DNA of 22,366 nt. It comes from Rodentolepis nana (taxonomy: Eukaryota; Platyhelminthes; Cestoda; Cyclophyllidea; Hymenolepididae). The stretch spans positions 1 through 22,366 of the forward strand of contig UZAE01012304.1 of the NCBI GenBank assembly GCA_900617975.1. The letters are read 5' to 3'. Under the pieces are notes generated by a model. The model saw nothing but the letters and a program-made list of their open reading frames with translations, was not told the DNA's origin and did not search any database. A program made the position numbers and the translations under genes. Positions 1 through 9,496 of the stretch are shown in pieces; position 1 is the first letter of the stretch, and the number at the start of each line of letters is the position of its first letter.

Positions 1-6
1 GGATGT

Positions 7-20
7 TGAACTAAGGACAT
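7..20. repeat. Target-site duplication of retroposon copy 1 (left arm)
   Basis: TGAACTAAGGACAT here is repeated as TGAACTAAGAACAT at 505-518, with one mismatch. The two arms enclose copy 1, including all three 5' modules. Confidence 0.78.
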
Positions 21-504
21 TTATTTATATCAACTGGCAGGCATTTTGATAGTTTCATTAGCCTTTTAGATGACTTCAGGCTTCACAGAGGGAGAGAAAC
101 ATCAAAGTGAAAAAGTCGAGAGGAGGGGGGGGGGGAACAGAAGAGTGTTTCAAAGATGCAGAAGAGACAGACACAAAGGTAGAAAAAAGGTGAGGTGAGT
201 ACTATGGAAGTAGTCGAATATGACATACAGTGGGGTGATGGTAGGTTGAAGTGAGAAGTCAACTGCCACTTAATAGACTTTTTGCCCTATGAATATACGT
301 TGCCCGGGGTGCACCACGTGGAGGTAAGTCTATCGCACACCCCATGATACCTATCATAACGCCTGCCATTTGAAAGTACGTTGTCCAGGGTGCACCACGT
401 GGAGGTAAGTCTATCGTATTCTTAAGAATAATTGTTTAGAAAACCAGCAAGGGTTGAAAGTTGCCCGGGGTGCACCACGTGGAGGTAAGTCTATCGCACA
501 ATCC
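21..504 (-). mobile_element. Short retroposon, copy 1 (composite, 5' end reiterated)
   Basis: This insertion of about 484 bp belongs to the repeat family also found at 9153, 18618 and 21181. The sense strand is minus, because the A/T-rich tail (TATAAATAAAT in sense) is at the left end. The body occupies about 21-343. To its right lies a short inverted copy of the element's own 3' end (about 344-375), then two more copies of the 40-bp 5' module. Everything is enclosed by one direct repeat, TGAACTAAGGACAT at 7-20 and TGAACTAAGAACAT at 505-518, matching at 13 of 14 positions. It therefore behaves as one insertion. No long ORF is present, so the element is non-autonomous. No tRNA-like A or B box was recognised at the head. 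An internal G run is expanded to 11. Confidence 0.82.
296..496. repeat. Three reiterated 5' modules, period 80-81 bp
   Basis: Modules lie at 296-335, 377-416 and about 460-496, ending 81 and 80 bp apart. They share TGCACCACGTGGAGGTAAGT followed by CTATCG without a mismatch, preceded by TTGCCCGGGG or TTGTCCAGGG. The spacer between modules 1 and 2 contains an inverted piece of the element's 3' end (ACGCCTGCCATTTGA). The second spacer shares only a short TTGAAAG next to the module. The other three copies of the family each have a single module. Confidence 0.85.
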
Positions 505-2488
505 TGAACTAAGAACATAAAGACGTCACTACATGTGCGTGGATGAAAAACCAATGTGCTATAGGTAGCTGAACTAGAGAGTCTACATGTCTATTATTTA
601 AGCTCGCAATCAAATTCTACCCTTTTATGAGTGCCTTCCCTCTGCTGGATGAAAAGCTAAGCAAACTGATAACTCTTGGCTCAAAATAATGGCCAACGTC
701 ACACGGATTGAATACAACTTATGATAAATTTGTGACTTCTTCTCTTTCAGTCACCTGTATTCCACCATATTGTGTATCCTTTCTTTGACAAACGCCTTAT
801 CTACTAATAAGCGCACTAATAGTAACCTTATAGAGTGGTTAATTCGTGGGAAAATTTTACGAAATAATAGGGAGTAATGAGTAACAAATTCACCAGGTTT
901 GGATGTACGGGCCAGCATTCAATAGCGGGTTACTGGCACCTCAATCTTGACGGATCGGAATGGACCAATACATTTTTACTGACCTATATCTAAATCTGTT
1001 TGCGCATTCACCTTGTGTATATGCTGATGACCAGACTCCTCAAAATCAAAAATATCAAATTCCTGTGGCTTTAGAAGCAGAATAGGTTACTATGACTGCA
1101 GAGAGTTGTGACAATATCAATGGATTATGTGAAAAAGATGGAAATGAATATAAAATTTATTTTGGGTTAATAAAAATAGTCCTCATATTTCGAATGACGT
1201 TATAAAAGCACTTTGAAATTACAAATACCACACATTGTCTAATATTTCGCCATTTCAGGTAAAACTCGCCAATATATATATTCAAGGGATAGTTAGGGGT
1301 GTGGTATTAACTAAATCGTTAAATAGCTACTAGTGGGGGCGCTCAAAAGCAATAAAAGGCGCAATCTGAGTGGACAAATGCAATTCTGAAATGCCCACCG
1401 TCTCAAGGGGCTAATTGCTTCATAAAACTCATCTTATTTGGCCGAAATGAAATCGCATTCGTGAAAACGAAGAGTACCTCAGCTGTTGCGTTAGTATTTG
1501 GCTATTTTAATTTAGTTCAATTATCTTCCCTTTAAAACGTGTAACAATGGGAAATGTTTTACAAATTTTTTTAAAAAATTGCTATATTATGATTATTATT
1601 TGCTGTGATGACTGTTTTCCAGTTCTTTATATTTTTATCAAATTCCATTATGCGTTTTACTGGTGTAAAGCGTCGTTATTCTAATTATCCACACGTGATG
1701 TGTCAAAAATGGCAATTTTTTCATAATTAAATGAAATTTCAAATGATTTCATGGTTTCGCTTCTCATCGAAACATGATGGGAACTATGATTACTGCGATA
1801 TATATATATATATCACTTACCATTTTTGAAAAAATGCATCAGTAAATGTGACTAATATAATGAAAAATCTTATTTAAGTATCACTTATAATTTAGTGAAT
1901 TTAGTATTGAACAAAACACAAACAATAAATTAAATAAGAACCTGATTATTTTATTAATTAAACGAATTTATTTTATTTAAAATTTTTCAGAAATTTGGCA
2001 GAAATTGTTCAATTATGGGAAACGATTAAGTCTGAAAGCCACTGTCTCGTGCGTGAAAGTGAAGGATCATTAGGGGAACTGGTTCTCAGGTTGGAATAGA
2101 GAAGTCATCGGGAGCTGTCATGCAAATCTCATAAAGAGGAAAGATTGAAGAAATTGCTTTCGTGCAATCCGAATTTTAAATTAACTACATCACTTTTAAT
2201 TTCCATTTTGTTCTAGGTTGGCAAATCTCTACTCTATTTGACCAAAAAATAACGTCCTGGTATTTTTCTTATATTGGCATTATCCTCAAACAATCACCTC
2301 ATTTACCACACTTTAGATCTGAGACCATAACTAGTTTTTTGTATAGATGAGACAATTTCGGCCTCAAAATTCTACTCAATATTGCCAGTTAATGGGTGGG
2401 AGAATGGCAAATTCAGCTCTGACCTAAATCAAGCGACCACTTTTGCATACCAGAAACTAAGCATTGTCAACCACCTCTCCCCACCTCT

Positions 2489-2496
2489 CCCCCCCN

Positions 2497-2528
<32 letters not shown>
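2489..2528. repeat. Poly-C tract with an ambiguous base
   Basis: About 40 bases are C with a single N at 2496. The N shows the assembly itself was uncertain here, so the true length is not reliable. A polyglycine frame read across it on the minus strand is an artefact. Confidence 0.95.
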
Positions 2529-2530
<2 letters not shown>

Positions 2531-4698
2531 TAAAGGCAAAATTAAGCCCCAACGGTGTTGATGCAGCTCTGATTTGTAGTGTTCTATAAGAAGTGATTTT
2601 GATATCCCTTCGTCTTGATTCCGAGTACCAGTCGACTGAAACTCGGGATTGTTTTATTCCACAAGACAACAAAATCCATGACCCACTTCATTTTATTTTC
2701 ATGCAGTTCATTTTTTTAACCGTTCACTCGAACATCAATTTAATCGAAGTACACATATTGGACTATTATTTAGTCACAATTTCATAAATGACGAGATTTG
2801 AATCTATTCAGGCTCATTTATTTTGGAGTAAAAAAAATTAAATTATAATATTTCTGAGACTTGAATTTATATTTTCAATGGCCCTTTCGTTTGCCCACCC
2901 GCTTCATGAGAATAAGAGTCTGTTTATGACATCCTTTGAATTATAGTTTAGGCAGGAGTAAACAGAGGCATCACATTTGTAAATCTAAGTTCCATCACGA
3001 TTACGAAATAAAACGAGCAATAAAATTTCGCCTACTGCGCATAACTAGAAACTGCCAAATTTTGGCCATAATATCTTCACTTGATGTTAAGATCGATCGC
3101 AAGGCCGTAGTGGGGAAATGTAATCGCGCATTCAGGAAAATATGGGAGAAATTGAGATGAGGCGCAATCAGTGATAGGGGGGGGGTAAGGAATAAATAGC
3201 TAATTTTTTCTCTATAATAGGGGAAAGGGCGTCAGTTGAGCTGTTATTGATGGGAGATTTTCCTCAACCAATAGGAGTGAAAAATTAAGCAAAACCAATC
3301 AATTTTTCTCCTTGATCAGTCACAAATTGCCAAGGTATAATAAATAATTACTTCAGTCTATTGGAATGATGTATACAATTTTAAGCATTTCAAGATTTTT
3401 ATCTTTTAACGATGAGTAATTTTTCATCAGGTAGTACTGGTAGTTAAGGGCAGAATATAAAGGATACATTTTTTTCTCTATTATAGCAAAATCTAATAGT
3501 TTAATTAAAAAATACAGTTACTTTTGAATGTCGATTTGACAATTTTTTATTAAAAACCAGTCAAGAGAACCATTTGTCATTTATCAAATGTTTCATGAAA
3601 ACAAACATTTGCTTTATAGTACTAAACTCTTTAATTGACCTTAGTGATGATGGTAGCAATTCAGACCATCTTTACACATTCTAATCAAGAATTAGCATTT
3701 GTGTTAATACCAGAAAAGGTGAAATAAGAAGGCATTTCAGGGGAGAATGGAAACATTGGACCAAGAAAGTTTGTGGGAGGGTGTGCGTATAATGACTTCT
3801 GGGTGACAGTAGTCTTAGAATTCTGAAATTGTTGAGTTGTTAACTTTTAATGAAAGAGATAAATTAGACTGCTCTATCATTTTTTTCATGACCTAGCTTT
3901 GAATTTAGGGATATTGATAAGTTAAAAATACCCGTAACATTTTGACCGGTTGGCTGGGTTTGATACATGGTCGTATTTAGTTTATATCTGCTTTGAGTCT
4001 TGAAATGTCCAGTTAGACTGGAGATTGCATTTTGGGTCTCTCAGAGATCATCAAATCTCCGGTGTGTGGCTTTGAAATACAGTCACATAACTTTTTAGGA
4101 CGTTTTTTTGACGCCTTCAGTCAGTAACACCATAAAATGCATATCATATTGACATCGTCATAAAAATTAAAATTTCTGCCTTTCTATAGAGTCAAATCAC
4201 TTAAAAAAGTTGTGAACGGTTTGATTAATTTTTAAATGTTGCTTATTGATGTAAAACAGAAAGTAATCCATTTTAACTTCTCGCCTATCTACTACTTTTA
4301 ATGTCCAATTGTTAAGTGGTCCACATTTCAATCATTTCTTTTATGGGCTCTTTGAATTTAAGTCCATATCGTCTTTAAATTTTCACTTAGTATCCAACTC
4401 TCACCCTACTGACTGTTGACACTAATCAAATACATTGCTATGCTATCCTACTGTGACACGAAAAGTCTTCTTTAACGTATGTTAGCATATTGTATTAAGA
4501 GGTAAGACCATATTGCAAAGTTGGAAGGGAAATATTTCCGTTTCGTTCGCATTTTGGTCGTGTTCTTCAAAGGGATTCTTCACATTTCAAAAGCCAACTT
4601 CTTAACAGTTGACCCTTGGATTTCGAGGTGAGTTTACGACCGCGATACCCTCGGATCTCTTGAGTAGCTTCAGAGTAGCTAGTTGGACGGACTAGCAA

Positions 4699-4727
4699 CT
4701 AACTCAGTTGTGCTCAACTGACGTTAG
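4699..4727. repeat. Short near-perfect hairpin
   Basis: CTAACTCAGTTG (4699-4710), loop TGCT, then CAACTGACGTTAG (4715-4727). The arms form 12 base pairs with one bulged base. No U-run follows on either strand. Confidence 0.6.
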
Positions 4728-6159
4728 CAAGCCCAAAGCCCGTTAACTGAAGGGTTGATGGAATTTGAATTGACAAGATGGAAATCTGCTGATATCGCTT
4801 CTTTTGACAACTCCCATTTAAACAAATCCTTCTGTAAATTTTGCTCTCTAATAGCCTTTGCTAATGAGAAGTCCCCTTTAATAAGATAGTCAATCACGCA
4901 ATTTGTCATTTTCTGCTAAAAAGGTAACTTTCATGGTTTACCTAAAATAATGATTTTTTTCGTGTGGACATTTATTCAAATAGGAGGGAACTATTTACAA
5001 AACGATAAAGAAATCATCCTGAAACATGGTAGCCTGAAGATTGAGTGAATGTAATAATAAAATGTGCGTTGTTTGGGAACGCTTGTCGAAATGTTTAATC
5101 GTTGTTTTGGTTTCCAATGCGAACACCTTGACAAAAATATAAATATCAAATACCCCGAGAGCGTGACCTTTCTTCAATTTTCAGGTTATCAAGGCATCAT
5201 GCGTAAGGAATAATATGTAAGGGCAAATGTAAGAATTGTTGAACTAATTTTGGCACATAAGAGATATCTCTGGGTAGTTAGTGGTATATTTGAAATAATT
5301 TCACTGAAATAAAACTTCAAACAATGCGCTTTTATGGAAAGACGGACATTACAATTTTCCTTGTTGTGTGTATAAACTTGAACCTGGATGACTAAAAACA
5401 GAATTAAAAGGAAGTATTATACTTCAATTCCATATCGACTTGGTAACGACTTAGAGGTGAATACAGGCTTAACTTGAGAGGTAATATAATACGTATGAAA
5501 AATCAAGCGAAGAAGATCAGCGCGCAGGAGTATTAGGAAGAGTGTGAATGGTAACCATATAGCAATAGTTCGAAGTAATGGAATTAGGACTTAGAAATGA
5601 GAGAAGAGGTAGGAAGGAAGAGAACTCATTTGAGTAGGACGTTGATCGATAGGAACTCACATCAGAGCATCACAGGAAGGGGACGAGGTAGATGGGCATC
5701 AAAGACGCATTGCACTATTTCTCCTTTACGCTTTAATTTTTAGGTTAATTCCTCTGCTTCAAGGAGATCGCTCAAGGTATGCCAACTATTACTTGAATGG
5801 ATTGACATCTTTCGTGTCAAGAAAGTTATTGACCAGTCTATTAATTTTGAGGATTAGACAAATATTTCAGTTGCTAAATAATATAAATTTTTGGAGTTTT
5901 GTCTAGATGAGAACCTTGAACATAAGTAAAAGTGGTAAAGTTAATTCTCTTCGGTGACAGGATGTAAATCATCATGTTGTTCTGCTTGAATTATTCCTTT
6001 AAATGATAGCACCAAGCTGATGGACAGTGAATTTTCTTTTAGAGGCTTAAAAAGAGTCGAGGAAGCCTCCTATTCTTACTGAAATTTTAAAAAAAGCATA
6101 ATCAGCCCAAAATAATTAGACCGACGCATTCTCATCCAGGGCAAGGTGGGGGTGGCGGT

Positions 6160-6174
6160 GGGGGGGGGGGGGGG
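6160..6174. repeat. Poly-G tract (15 G)
   Basis: A run of 15 G follows a G-rich lead-in (GGTGGGGGTGGCGGTG). The whole stretch from about 6142 could form a G-quadruplex. Confidence 0.95.
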
Positions 6175-6762
6175 TTGGAGTTCATAAAATGGCTCGGTTT
6201 TTGAAAAAGGAGATACTGCTTTAATGGGGGCATGAAATATTTATCTAGGGGTTTCCTCATTGGCATAATTGGTTAGTTTCATTAAACCTTTTAAAAAGAA
6301 CTGTTTATATAAACTTGAAAATGCTTTTTAACATAAACATTGGCGTAAAATTTTCCATGTTGAAGTGAATGACAATTAATTCTTAATACAAATTGTGTGA
6401 CAGCGCGAAATGTCTCTCTTTGCAAATTGATAATGGCAAAACAACGGAAATATTTGATCTAGTTTAGAGAAATATGTTTGATAGAGATAATAGGATGCGG
6501 GAAGTTCATTCCTAACCCTACCAATTCTTAACCAGGGGACCAGAATGAAATAGCATTACGGCCTAAACAATGGGAGAGCAAAATTCAGTAAGCAGGTTAA
6601 ATATGACTGGGAAATAGATAAATTACTTACTTTCATAGAAATGAGTCCTACCATTTGAAACTGCGATAAAATTAGATAGACAAACCACGATAACACATAA
6701 AGTTAGTAAAGAATAAAGTCGCTGTGTATCCTCTTCATTTACTTACTTTATGGGATATTTCA

Positions 6763-6993
6763 TCAAGGCCAAAAAGTTATCTTTTCGTCTCCGTTTTCTG
6801 TTCCGCATTTGGATGAGATCTCCCTCCTGTCGTACCCCATCGAGGTTGCACCAACATACCGTGGTAGCCTGTTACCACCAGCATCGTAACTTTTACGATC
6901 ACGTGGAGAAGACGCCCAGACGAATTTGCGCTCCTCATTATAAATGCACTCATCATGAATACTGCCAATTGCTAAGTTCCAAATTATACAAGG
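6763..6993 (-). pseudogene. Open, GC-richer fragment with possible DDE-transposase-like motif
   Basis: The minus strand is open for 76 codons without an ATG start, between a TAG at 6996-6994 and a TGA at 6765-6763. The stretch is visibly GC-richer than its surroundings. The translation contains HDECIYN, then EERKFVW eight residues on, then KSYDAGGNRLPRY. HDEC followed by a tryptophan about a dozen residues later resembles the second catalytic-Asp segment of some eukaryotic DDE-type transposases. That is a resemblance from memory and not an alignment. A weak splice acceptor (TTTCTATAG) abuts its start, so a short exon of an unknown gene is the alternative. The other frames here (86 codons plus, 63 codons minus) look less protein-like. 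Confidence 0.25.
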
Positions 6994-7389
6994 CTATAGA
7001 AACTGGCTAGTTGAAATGAATAAATTAGTTAAAATAGACAAGGTATGATCTTAATGACATTTTGACGTTGTATTTCCTCCTACTTTCGCTGGTTAATTTA
7101 CAAAATTAAAATTCAGATTGCACTATTTTGCAATTTAAAGCTTTCAATATTAGGTCAATATTTCTCTATCGTAGGCAGAGTTTACGATCTCGATGCCTGT
7201 CGATGAATGCACAGTGAATGGAACAGCCATTCAAAGGTGGTGGGGGGGGGGGCAATGAATCCAACCTTCCCACAAGGAAAGGCGCCATGGTGCTCACGTC
7301 AAATATGCCCATATAATAACATCTTAAACTTCATTTAAGTTAACCAATGTTCAATACTTCCCCCTCGTTATAGAACACAATTCAAATGA

Positions 7390-7412
7390 GGGGGAGGGGG
7401 AGGGGGAGGGGA
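7390..7412. repeat. GGGGGA tandem repeat
   Basis: About four units of G4-5 plus A follow one another, read on the plus strand. The four G runs fit the pattern of a G-quadruplex. Confidence 0.9.
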
Positions 7413-8720
7413 AGATTGTTGGGGCTATTTCGACTCAAAGGGAATCAATTTTCAAAACTCCGAAAACTGGTTGTTTCACACAAGTTTTCCCAAAATATCT
7501 CCTGACGTATTGTTTCCGGAGGTGAAGAGGGATTAAAAATCATTTAATTTCCTGTTGCCGCTGGGAATCGTAGAATTGCTCTTTTCCGGTTTCAGAGGTA
7601 ATTCTCATAATGAGCTGCTGATTAAGGGTAGTGCTGAAAGTTATTTTATTCAATTTTACTCTAAAATGGATAGTTCTACTTATTTTTTGATGATGCTTCT
7701 AACTATATATATATAATTAAGGAAGAGCTCGGTCAAACTTTGAAGGTGTTCAGTCAGCCATTATTCTTGCTGGCATGAATACATTATTCGGTAGAGTGAA
7801 TGGCATCCATCAAATTATTTCTTTTTGGAATTCCTTTGGAGCATTCCACTTGGGTTCAAAACACACTATTGCATTATTCCTGCTCGAAAGCGTGTTATGC
7901 TCAATCACCCCCCTCCCTCCGGCCGCCCCAACCATTCATATACTTTGCGCGCACACTTTGTCCTCACCCACATGTCCTTTTGGTGCCTTTGCTCAATACC
8001 CTGCTCTTCTGTTTGACCTTATGAAGACACTTGCTTGTATTCGTGCTTTATTTAAGCTTAGCAGTATGAATAGGCTCCAGCCAGCCTAAAACCATGACCA
8101 CTAAACTATGAGTCTTGTTTGTATAAAGCAAGGACTGTTAGAGAGAAACTGAATATATTACTCAATTGGGGTGAAAGTGAATAAGAGCAGTTTTCATAAA
8201 TTTAGCAATCTGTCATCACTGACTATATCGTAGGGAGTCAATAATTTAAACGAACTTAAAATTGATTTTAAAAAATAAAAAGGGGTGGGATGGGGTGTGG
8301 TTCAATTCGTGAGAGGACCTAGGTATTCTGAGCATGCCTTCGTATGAACAAAATTAATCATACCCGTGATTGTACTTTGAACCTTTTCCACTTTAGGCTT
8401 ATTAGTGATCTAGTGGATTAACTAACCAATAGCTCATTTATTCGGCTAATGCCTTCCCCGGTTTATTTTCTCCTTACCTTTGGACTTGTTGGTCGGTCTC
8501 AATTCTGAAAGCCCAGTCCCTTTCATGTTACTCTCGGTAGTCAACGTAAATTACTCTCACTCTCTACACTTATGCATTTTAATTCTTAATGTCGTTTACA
8601 TCCAAGTTAGCAGTAGGAAGCGCTAATCATATGCCGACAAAAGTCTTTGCCTTAGTGTAAACGTTTACTTTTGTTTACAACTCTCGTATAATGTCCATCA
8701 AAACGAAAGGGGAACCTTTT

Positions 8721-8737
8721 CTCTCTCTCTCTCTCTC
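8721..8737. repeat. CT dinucleotide microsatellite
   Basis: About eight CT units. Confidence 0.95.
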
Positions 8738-9136
8738 ACTAACCTATTCAAACTTTAGCAAGATTGAAAACAAATGAAAAGTCAATGTGTATTCAAGGGA
8801 TACTGAGCCGTCTCTTCTGAGAGGGGAATAAAATGACGAAATACAGAATGGCACATTGGAAGGATGATCATAGAATTTTGAAACTCACAGTTGTTTACTT
8901 AAAAAAAACAGCTCCCTACTCCATTTATAAAACACTATGACTTTAATTGGCATTCAAAAAGACCAATTTAAGATGGCATCGAAATTTTAATGGCATATAA
9001 ACGTTAAGTTTGATAATTGCTTCTGATAGACCAAGGAAATGCCAATGAATTAAGTGGTTTTAACAAATTAAACCCAGACCATAGCCGGCTTGAACTTGCG
9101 TCGAAGTCTAGAAGTCATCCGAATTTTGGAAAATTT

Positions 9137-9152
9137 GCTACTAAAAAGTTAT
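9137..9152. repeat. Target-site duplication of retroposon copy 2 (left arm)
   Basis: GCTACTAAAAAGTTAT pairs with GCGACTACAAAGTGAT at 9481-9496, with three mismatches. Confidence 0.6.
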
Positions 9153-9480
9153 TTATTTATACCAAATGGCAGGCCTTATGACAGTTATCATTAATCCATT
9201 AGATGATTTCGTGGCTTCATAGAGGGAAGGAACAAAGCCACAAAAACTCGAATGGGAAGGGGAATAGAATAATGATTCACAGATGTTAAAGAGACAGACT
9301 GACTGACACAAAGGCAGAGAAAAGGCTAGATGAGTACTGTGAAAGGGATCGAATATGGCATGCAGTCGGGTCATGGTAGTTTAAAGTCAGAAGTCAACTG
9401 CCGGCTTATGGACTTATTTGCCGGTATGAGTATACACTGTCCAGGATGCACCACGTGGAGGTAAGTCTATCGTGCAGAAC
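9153..9480 (-). mobile_element. Short retroposon, copy 2
   Basis: This copy is about 328 bp and colinear with copies 1 and 3. It has an A/T-rich 3' tail at the left (TATAAATAAATA in sense), the conserved GGCAGGC block near it, the AGACAGACTGACTGACAC stretch, GTCAACTGCCGG, and one 5' module ending GGTAAGTCTATCG at the right. Its flanks are GCTACTAAAAAGTTAT (9137-9152) and GCGACTACAAAGTGAT (9481-9496), matching at 13 of 16 positions. That is the most decayed duplication of the four and suggests an older insertion. A 73-codon minus-strand frame inside it is repeat sequence and not a gene. Confidence 0.82.
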
Positions 9481-9496
9481 GCGACTACAAAGTGAT

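Larger units (their letters stand above)
519..6762. other. Gene-free AT-rich region
   Basis: No convincing coding sequence is seen on either strand, and all frames are under 80 codons with compositions expected by chance. It contains a TA microsatellite (1799-1813), an interrupted C tract (2489-2528), a G9 run (3177-3185), a strong short hairpin (4699-4727) and a G15 run (6160-6174). A 61-codon minus frame at 4724-4909 follows a passable acceptor (CCTTTTTAGCAG) but matches nothing I know. Confidence 0.6.
6994..9136. other. Gene-free region with G-rich and CT microsatellites
   Basis: No supported gene. It contains a G11 run (7242-7252), a GGGGGA tandem (7390-7412), a TA run (7704-7715), a C/T-rich stretch around 7908-7930 and a CT microsatellite (8721-8737). 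The plus-strand frames at 7775-8089 (up to 104 codons, in three overlapping frames) show no recognisable motif. Confidence 0.6.

Noticed and set aside
296..496. Evenly spaced repeats resembling a short CRISPR-like array
   Set aside because: There are only three units, the spacing is explained by retroposon structure, the whole lies within a target-site duplication, and the context is eukaryotic.
2457..2672. 71-codon frame with a polyglycine stretch
   Set aside because: The glycines are a reading of the uncertain poly-C tract containing an N.
4724..4909. 61-codon minus-strand frame after a possible acceptor (CCTTTTTAGCAG)
   Set aside because: Short, no recognisable motif, no good donor, and it ends in its own stop.
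7775..8089. 104-codon plus-strand frame and two overlapping frames
   Set aside because: Three frames are open together over a C-rich stretch, which points to low stop density and not to selection. No motif was recognised.
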